From: JAUNSR01 sp036655755
Lineage (GTDB): Bacteria; Bacteroidota; Bacteroidia; Bacteroidales; JAUNSR01
Direction of reading: 5' to 3'
Assembly: GCA_036655755.1 (NCBI GenBank)
Contig: JAVVPN010000004.1
Location: 1-64,000, forward strand
DNA: 64,000 nucleotides
How positions within the stretch are numbered: position 1 is the stretch's first letter; each line of letters starts with the position of its first letter. The notes below the pieces were generated by a model. It worked only from the letters and a program-made list of their open reading frames with translations. It had not been told where the DNA came from and searched no databases. A program made the translations under genes and the position numbers. This document shows, piece by piece, positions 59,156-64,000 of the stretch.

Positions 59156-60982
59156 ATGAAGAATAAACTATACACGTTATTGAAGATTTATCTGGGATTC
59201 GTGGGAATCTTTGCTTTGCAAAAGCCATTGTTTATGTTATATCACCTTTCCTTATATAAAGGGGATACGGCGGCCGAATGGCTCAAGGTGATCTATCACG
59301 GGCTGCCGCTCGACTTTTCAATGGCAGGTTACCTGACCATTATTCCTGTATTGATGATATTGGTTTCTGTCTGGAAGGAGGGTAGCTGGTTGCGTAAAGC
59401 GCTCCATATTTATTTTGCTCTTATAAATATGGTTATCGCCATCGTATTTGTGTCGGATCTTGAACTGTATTCTTATTGGGGTTTCCGGCTCGACTCGACT
59501 CCGCTGTTTTATCTGAAGTCGCCGGCAAACGCAGCCGCAAGCGTACCGATGCTGATGATGTTTGTAATGCCGTTGCTGATGTTGCTGACATGGTTTGTAT
59601 TGTATAAGTTGATGAAGCGCACAACAGACGAACCGGATCCGCAGGAAACTGATTTCCGGAAGCGCATCATGCAGTCGGCCACTCTGTTCTTGTTATTGGG
59701 AATGCTTTTTATTCCGATACGGGGTGGTTTTTCTGTATCGACAATGAATGTCGGCAAAGTATATCATAGCACGAACATGCTGTTGAATCATGCGGCTATC
59801 AACCCGATGTTCAGCCTTATGACTTCGCTTACCAAGGAGGGTGACTTTGGTTCGCAATACCGTTTTATGGAGAATGAAGAGGCAGAGCAGGTTTTCTCAC
59901 TGTTGAAAGATTCACATCGGTTGTCTCAGCAGGAGGAGAACCTGTTGCATACCAAACGCCCGAATGTCATACTGATTGTACTCGAAAGTTTTTCGGCGAA
60001 GATTGTAGAACCTTTGGGCGGAATTTCCGAGGTAGCTCCTACCATGAATCGGTTATATGATGAGGGAATAGCATTTACTAATTTTTATGCCAACAGTTTC
60101 CGTACGGATCGTGGGTTGGTATCCATTTTAAGCGGATACCCGGCGCAACCTTCTACTTCGATCATGAAATATCCGGCCAAAACCCAATCGTTACCCTCGT
60201 TGTCGGGTACATTGAAAAACGCAGGATACGATCTTGAGTTTTTATATGGTGGCGATGCCGATTTTACCAATATGCGGAGCTATTTTATGAGTGCCGGATT
60301 CAATCGTATCGTGGCCGATCAGGATTTTCCGGTAGCAGACCGGTTGTCGAAATGGGGAGTGAACGATGAAAAGACATTCCGTTTTCTCTCAGAATCGTTG
60401 AAAGAGCAATCGCAACCTTTTATGAAAATGTTTCTGACGCTAAGCAGTCATGAGCCATTCGATGTGCCGATGCATAAGTTTGATGATCCTTATCTAAACT
60501 CAGTTGCCTATACAGACAGTTGTCTGGGTGTATTTATGGATGAATTGAAGGCTTCCCCTTTGTGGGATAATACCTTGGTGATTCTGGTACCCGACCATGC
60601 GATGCATTATCCGGCTTCTATTTCGATTTCCGAGCCCGGACGTTACCATATTCCGATGATATGGGCGGGAGGCGCGATTTCTAAACCGCAACGAATCGAC
60701 ACGTATGGATCGCAAATAGATATCGCAGCCTCTTTGTTGCATCAAATGCAATTGCCCTATGATGATTTTACATTTAGTAAAGACCTATTCAATACGAATA
60801 ACCGGCAATTTGCTTATTATACATTCAAAGACGGATTCGGTATCCTTAAAGATTCGGCAACTTTCGTGTATGATTGTGCTTCCGACCGGGCGATTATGCG
60901 CACGGATAATGCCGATCGTGAAATCGAGCAAGAGGGGAAAGCTTTTTTGCAATGTTTGTATAACGATCTGGATAAAAGATAG
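59156..60982 (+). CDS. LTA synthase-like phosphoglycerol transferase
   Basis: A 608-residue membrane sulfatase-fold enzyme of the LtaS/MdoB/EptA kind. About five membrane helices lie in the first 200 residues (for example VIYHGLPLDFSMAGYLTIIP and IMQSATLFLLLGMLFIP). The extracytoplasmic sulfatase domain from about 270 has the metal-binding ESFSAKIVEPLGG, the nucleophile Thr317 in SFRTDRGLVSILSG, GDADFTN and VPDHAMHYP. Gram-negative relatives transfer phosphoglycerol or phosphoethanolamine to glycans or lipids. It is monocistronic; its exact acceptor is unknown. Confidence 0.88.
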   Translation: MKNKLYTLLKIYLGFVGIFALQKPLFMLYHLSLYKGDTAAEWLKVIYHGLPLDFSMAGYLTIIPVLMILVSVWKEGSWLRKALHIYFALINMVIAIVFVSDLELYSYWGFRLDSTPLFYLKSPANAAASVPMLMMFVMPLLMLLTWFVLYKLMKRTTDEPDPQETDFRKRIMQSATLFLLLGMLFIPIRGGFSVSTMNVGKVYHSTNMLLNHAAINPMFSLMTSLTKEGDFGSQYRFMENEEAEQVFSLLKDSHRLSQQEENLLHTKRPNVILIVLESFSAKIVEPLGGISEVAPTMNRLYDEGIAFTNFYANSFRTDRGLVSILSGYPAQPSTSIMKYPAKTQSLPSLSGTLKNAGYDLEFLYGGDADFTNMRSYFMSAGFNRIVADQDFPVADRLSKWGVNDEKTFRFLSESLKEQSQPFMKMFLTLSSHEPFDVPMHKFDDPYLNSVAYTDSCLGVFMDELKASPLWDNTLVILVPDHAMHYPASISISEPGRYHIPMIWAGGAISKPQRIDTYGSQIDIAASLLHQMQLPYDDFTFSKDLFNTNNRQFAYYTFKDGFGILKDSATFVYDCASDRAIMRTDNADREIEQEGKAFLQCLYNDLDKR

Positions 60983-61100
60983 AAACAATCCTGTTAGGCA
61001 AAATGATTTATTGTAAGTAAAAAGATTTCTTTTGTAGTAAAATGTAATAAATTATAGAAAATAAATTGCAAAATTACTTGCATGGTAAGGATGGGGTGCT
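60983..61100. other. AT-rich spacer before the ilv promoter
   Basis: No gene or strong hairpin seen between the LTA synthase-like stop and the ilv promoter except TTG at 61078-61080, the likely -33 element. Confidence 0.5.
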
Positions 61101-61108
61101 TACATTTG
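61101..61108 (+). promoter_or_regulatory. ilv operon promoter (-7 box)
   Basis: TACATTTG fits TAnnTTTG exactly, with TTG at 61078-61080 exactly 20 bases upstream, a good -33/-7 spacing for Bacteroidota. RNA would start near 61115, about 23 bases before the leader ATG. Confidence 0.6.
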
Positions 61109-61137
61109 CAACATCATTAGCAAAAAATAATATAAAA

Positions 61138-61206
61138 ATGGTATCTATTTACGCACATATTCTTGTGGTCATTTCTCTTATTACTATTCTGGTCGTCTTG
61201 GCATAG
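61138..61206 (+). CDS. ilv leader peptide (22 residues)
   Basis: ATG at 61138 to TAG at 61204-61206 encodes a 22-residue peptide beginning MVSIYAHILVVISLITILVV. Five Val, five Ile and four Leu make 14 of 22 residues, the substrates and products of the pathway that follows. It sits between the ilv promoter and a terminator hairpin before ilvD. This is the classical form of an amino-acid attenuation leader: ribosome stalling at these codons when branched-chain aminoacyl-tRNA is scarce would leave 61211-61220 free to block the terminator. Confidence 0.85.
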   Translation: MVSIYAHILVVISLITILVVLA

Positions 61207-61210
61207 AGTA

Positions 61211-61220
61211 GAGAGGGGCT
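61211..61220 (+). promoter_or_regulatory. predicted antiterminator segment
   Basis: GAGAGGGGCT, five bases after the leader stop codon, can pair over all ten bases (two G-T pairs) with AGCCTTTCTC at 61266-61275, the 5' arm of the terminator. A ribosome that reaches the stop codon would cover it; one stalled earlier would not. Confidence 0.65.
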
Positions 61221-61258
61221 GTATATGAATATGTAGTATATAATATTAAAAATATTTT

Positions 61259-61302
61259 AAACGAAAGCCTTTCTCTGTATCGAGAAGGGCTTTCGTTTTT
61301 TT
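61259..61302 (+). terminator. ilv attenuator terminator
   Basis: Arms 61259-61275 and 61282-61298 pair over 17 bp with one mismatch or G-T pair, ending in seven Ts (61296-61302). It lies between the leader peptide and ilvD, with no other gene to terminate. Confidence 0.9.
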
Positions 61303-61353
61303 ATTCAACGATAGGATACGCGGTAAAAGGTATAAAAAATAGATTCTGCATAA

Positions 61354-63183
61354 ATGAAACATACATTACGAAGTGCACAGAGTACACAAGGACGCCGTAT
61401 GGCGGGGGCACGCGCTTTATGGCGCGCGAATGGGATGAAAGAAGAGATGATCGGCAAACCGGTGATCGCCATCGTAAACTCGTTCACTCAATTTGTGCCC
61501 GGACATGTCCATTTGCATGAAATCGGTCAGTTTGTGAAGTCAAAGATCGAAGAGTTGGGGTGTTTTGCAGCCGAGTTCAATACAATTGCGATCGACGACG
61601 GTATCGCAATGGGGCACGATGGGATGCTGTATTCGCTCCCTTCGCGCGATCTGATTGCCGACAGCGTAGAGTATATGGTAAATGCTCATAAAGCGGATGC
61701 CATGATTTGCATCAGCAACTGCGATAAAATCACTCCGGGAATGCTGATGGCGGCGATGCGACTTAATATTCCTGCGATTTTTGTATCGGGAGGTCCGATG
61801 GAAGCAGGCGATCTGAATGGGAAAAAACTCGACTTGATCGATGCGATGGTGCAGGCTGCCGACGATTCTGTAAATGATGAAACCGTACAACAAGTAGAAC
61901 GGAATGCATGTCCTTCATGCGGATGTTGCTCCGGAATGTTTACTGCCAATTCGATGAACTGTCTGAATGAGGTTTTGGGAATGGCACTCCCCGGAAATGG
62001 AACTATTTTGGCAACACACTCGAATCGCAAAGGCCTATTTGAAAAAGCCGCACGGCAGATTGTGGAAAATACCTATAAATATTACCGCGATGGCGACGAC
62101 TCGGTACTTCCGCGCTCGATTGCTACGCGCGATGCTTTCTTAAACTCAATGACGCTTGATATCGCAATGGGCGGATCGACCAATACGATTCTGCATTTGC
62201 TGGCCATTGCGCAGGAGGCGGGGACCCATTTTACGATGGAAGATATTCATCAGCTTTCGTTAAAAACTCCGGTTTTATGTAAAGTGGCGCCAAATTCGCC
62301 CGATTATCATGTTCAAGACGTGAATCGCGCGGGTGGAATCTTATCGATCATGGCCGAGCTGGATAAAGGGGGACTGGTAGCGCGAAATGTATATCGGGCA
62401 GATGGTCTGACTCTTGGCGAGGCAATCGACCGGTTCGCACTTTCGGATCAATTGAAAACAGAAGAAGCATTGCGGTTATGGCGTTCGGCGCCGGCCAATC
62501 GCTTTAATCTGCAGTTGGGATCACAAGAATCATATTATAAAGAACTCGATACGGATCGCACTAATGGTTGTATCCGCGATATGGCGCATGCTTTTGTAAA
62601 AGATGGCGGACTGGCGGTGCTTCGCGGGAATATTGCTCCCGACGGTTGTGTCGTAAAGACTGCCGGAGTAGATGCTTCGATCTTCCATTTCACAGGGCCC
62701 GCAAAAGTATTTCAGTCGCAAGACGCAGCATGCGAGGGGATTCTGAACGGCAGTGTGCAAAGCGGCGATGTGGTGGTAATCGTATACGAAGGCCCGAAAG
62801 GGGGCCCGGGGATGCAAGAAATGCTTTATCCAACATCCTATATTAAATCACGCCATTTGGGCAAAGCGTGCGCGCTGATTACGGATGGTCGCTTTTCGGG
62901 CGGAACTTCCGGATTATCGATCGGTCACATCTCGCCCGAGGCGGCGGCCGGAGGAAATATTGGCCTGGTGCGGGATGGTGATTTAATTGAAATAGATATT
63001 GCGAACCGTACGATACAGGTGCTGGTTAGCGACGAAGAGTTGGCTCAGCGTCGTAACCTGGAATTGGCGCGGGGAGCGGATGCTTTTACGCCGGCCCCCC
63101 GTGAACGCTATGTTTCGAAGGCGTTGCAAGCGTACGCAAAAATGGTTAGTTCGGCAGACAAAGGTGCCGTTCGGATAATTTAA
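61354..63183 (+). CDS. ilvD: dihydroxy-acid dehydratase
   Basis: Third step of valine and isoleucine synthesis: dehydrates 2,3-dihydroxy acids to 2-oxo acids using an iron-sulfur cluster. The 609 residues include the cluster ligands C123 in SNCDKITPGM and the later Cys-rich block ACPSCGCCSGMFTANS (C186, C189, C191, C192), plus the metal site IDDGIAMGHDGM and the C-terminal GRFSGGTSGLSIGH. It is the first structural gene of the ilv operon behind the attenuator, with ilvB starting 18 bases after its stop. Confidence 0.97.
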   Translation: MKHTLRSAQSTQGRRMAGARALWRANGMKEEMIGKPVIAIVNSFTQFVPGHVHLHEIGQFVKSKIEELGCFAAEFNTIAIDDGIAMGHDGMLYSLPSRDLIADSVEYMVNAHKADAMICISNCDKITPGMLMAAMRLNIPAIFVSGGPMEAGDLNGKKLDLIDAMVQAADDSVNDETVQQVERNACPSCGCCSGMFTANSMNCLNEVLGMALPGNGTILATHSNRKGLFEKAARQIVENTYKYYRDGDDSVLPRSIATRDAFLNSMTLDIAMGGSTNTILHLLAIAQEAGTHFTMEDIHQLSLKTPVLCKVAPNSPDYHVQDVNRAGGILSIMAELDKGGLVARNVYRADGLTLGEAIDRFALSDQLKTEEALRLWRSAPANRFNLQLGSQESYYKELDTDRTNGCIRDMAHAFVKDGGLAVLRGNIAPDGCVVKTAGVDASIFHFTGPAKVFQSQDAACEGILNGSVQSGDVVVIVYEGPKGGPGMQEMLYPTSYIKSRHLGKACALITDGRFSGGTSGLSIGHISPEAAAGGNIGLVRDGDLIEIDIANRTIQVLVSDEELAQRRNLELARGADAFTPAPRERYVSKALQAYAKMVSSADKGAVRII

Positions 63184-63201
63184 TCGTTTAAAGAGAATGT
63201 T

Positions 63202-64000
63202 ATGAACAAGAGGATGACAGGATCGGAAGCCCTTATTCAATCGCTTCTTGCAGAGCAAGTAGATACTTTGTTCGGATATCCGGGCGGGCAGATTATGCCG
63301 GTATTTGATGCCTTATTTGATTATCGTGACCGGTTAAAACATATATTGGTGCGTCACGAACAGGGAGCCGTGCATGCGGCGCAGGGATATGCCCGTGTAA
63401 GCGGAAAGCCGGGAGTGGTTATTGTAACCTCCGGGCCCGGTGCCACAAATGTGATTACCGGGGTGGCGGACGCGATGATTGATTCAACGCCTCTGGTCGT
63501 AATTACGGGGCAGGTGCCGAACGGTTTGCTCGGGACAGATGCTTTTCAGGAAACGGATGTGTTGGGGATCACCTTGCCGATTACGAAATGGAGTTATCAG
63601 ATCAGAAGTGCCGAAGAGATCCCCTCCGCGATAGCGCGTGCGTTTTTTATCGCCCGTAGCGGACGTCCGGGGCCTGTGGTGCTCGATTTCCCGAAAACGG
63701 CACAATTGGGAATGCTCGATTTTAAATATGAGCCGTGCCGCTATATTCGCAGTTATGCTCCGGTACCGACCGTAGATGCGGCTGCCATCGCCCAAGCTGC
63801 CGAATTGATCAATGCGGCACGCAAACCTTTCGTGATATTCGGTCAGGGGGTGTTGCTGAGTCATGCCGAAGCCGAATTGAAGCGATTTCTTGAAAAAACC
63901 GATATACCGGCGGCGGCCACTTTGCTTGGCTTGTCGGGCTTACCATCCGATTACCCGTTGTTTAAGGGTATGGTCGGGATGCATGGTAATCTGGGGCCCA
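63202..64000 (+). CDS. ilvB: acetolactate synthase large subunit, partial at window end
   Basis: First common step of branched-chain amino-acid synthesis: ThDP-dependent condensation of pyruvate. Only the first 266 residues are present; the frame is open to the last base. The ATG at 63202 follows AAAGAGAATGTT and starts MNKRMTGSEALIQSLLAEQV. The catalytic ThDP-activating Glu53 is in RHEQGAVHAAQGYARVSG, and TSGPGATNVITGVADAMIDS, GLLGTDAFQETD and RPGPVVLDFPKTAQ follow in the family order. It is co-transcribed with ilvD. The C-terminal ThDP-binding half and any ilvN or ilvC genes lie beyond the window. Confidence 0.95.
   Translation, partial: MNKRMTGSEALIQSLLAEQVDTLFGYPGGQIMPVFDALFDYRDRLKHILVRHEQGAVHAAQGYARVSGKPGVVIVTSGPGATNVITGVADAMIDSTPLVVITGQVPNGLLGTDAFQETDVLGITLPITKWSYQIRSAEEIPSAIARAFFIARSGRPGPVVLDFPKTAQLGMLDFKYEPCRYIRSYAPVPTVDAAAIAQAAELINAARKPFVIFGQGVLLSHAEAELKRFLEKTDIPAAATLLGLSGLPSDYPLFKGMVGMHGNLGP

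Noticed and set aside
63484..63864. 126-codon minus-strand frame near the window end
   Set aside because: It is antisense to ilvB, whose plus-strand frame shows all expected ThDP-enzyme motifs and runs off the window.
1..64000. tRNA genes, CRISPR arrays, phage or transposase genes
   Set aside because: No T-loop-like GGTTCGAATCC pattern in intergenic space, no regularly spaced repeat-spacer array, and no transposase, integrase or phage structural gene was recognised.

Overview
The window is chromosomal DNA of a member of the Bacteroidota, most likely the order Bacteroidales and plausibly near Parabacteroides (genus not proven). The sequence supports this in several ways: a SusC/SusD pair, a B12-dependent class II ribonucleotide reductase, a CBM20-GH77 MalQ, a DUF3127 protein, the rsfS-ftsH-cdsA order, and many genes preceded by the Bacteroidota -7 box TAnnTTTG with little or no Shine-Dalgarno sequence. 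Two 10-N assembly gaps (518-527 and 4415-4424) fall inside coding sequence. I saw no rRNA, tRNA, CRISPR array, phage or intact insertion sequence; most of the window is core chromosome.

Layout. 1-8.6 kb: an AraC-type regulator broken by a gap, two small genes of unknown function, a three-gene minus-strand operon (TonB-dependent receptor, beta-helix lipoprotein, TRAP-like acid phosphatase) and a GHL10 hydrolase-like protein. 8.8-16.4 kb: manA, malQ, nrdJ and a nitroreductase. 16.4-25.1 kb: dnaA, mlaD-like, an amidase, aroE, cdsA, ftsH, rsfS. 25.3-33 kb: DUF3127 protein, two small membrane proteins, glyA, a pyrB-pyrI-flavin reductase operon with a structured leader, and a class A PBP. 33-40 kb: a surface-polysaccharide cluster (CpsB-like phosphatase, rfbB, rfbA), a biotin-dependent decarboxylase alpha subunit, a tiny lysine-rich protein and gdhA. 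40-50 kb: a receiver/PPDK-like fusion protein facing a six-gene minus-strand operon (Na+/Ca2+ antiporter, dCMP deaminase, S41 protease, 5-FTHF cyclo-ligase, hemerythrin-like, LuxR), then a Crp-EamA-GNAT operon. 50-59 kb: SusC, SusD, an M81 (MlrC-like) peptidase and an M3 dipeptidyl carboxypeptidase, which look like a peptide-use locus. 59-64 kb: an LTA synthase-like phosphoglycerol transferase and the ilv operon (leader, ilvD, ilvB running off the end).

The most interesting signals lie between genes. (1) The pyrB leader holds a Rho-independent terminator overlapped by an unlisted 54-codon ORF with two U6 tracts, the architecture of UTP-sensitive pyrBI attenuation. (2) The ilvD leader holds a promoter, a 22-residue peptide with 14 Ile/Val/Leu residues, an antiterminator segment and a terminator: a complete classical attenuator. 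(3) A roughly 85-bp palindromic repeat family occurs upstream of three unrelated minus-strand genes (mlaD-like, rfbA, the M3 peptidase). (4) A 72-bp near-perfect palindrome flanked by 13-bp direct repeats lies at 26.29-26.41 kb. (5) A repeated TGTTGAAAA motif, twice within a 17-bp palindromic unit, lies between nrdJ and the nitroreductase gene. All functional claims for these are inferences from the sequence alone.
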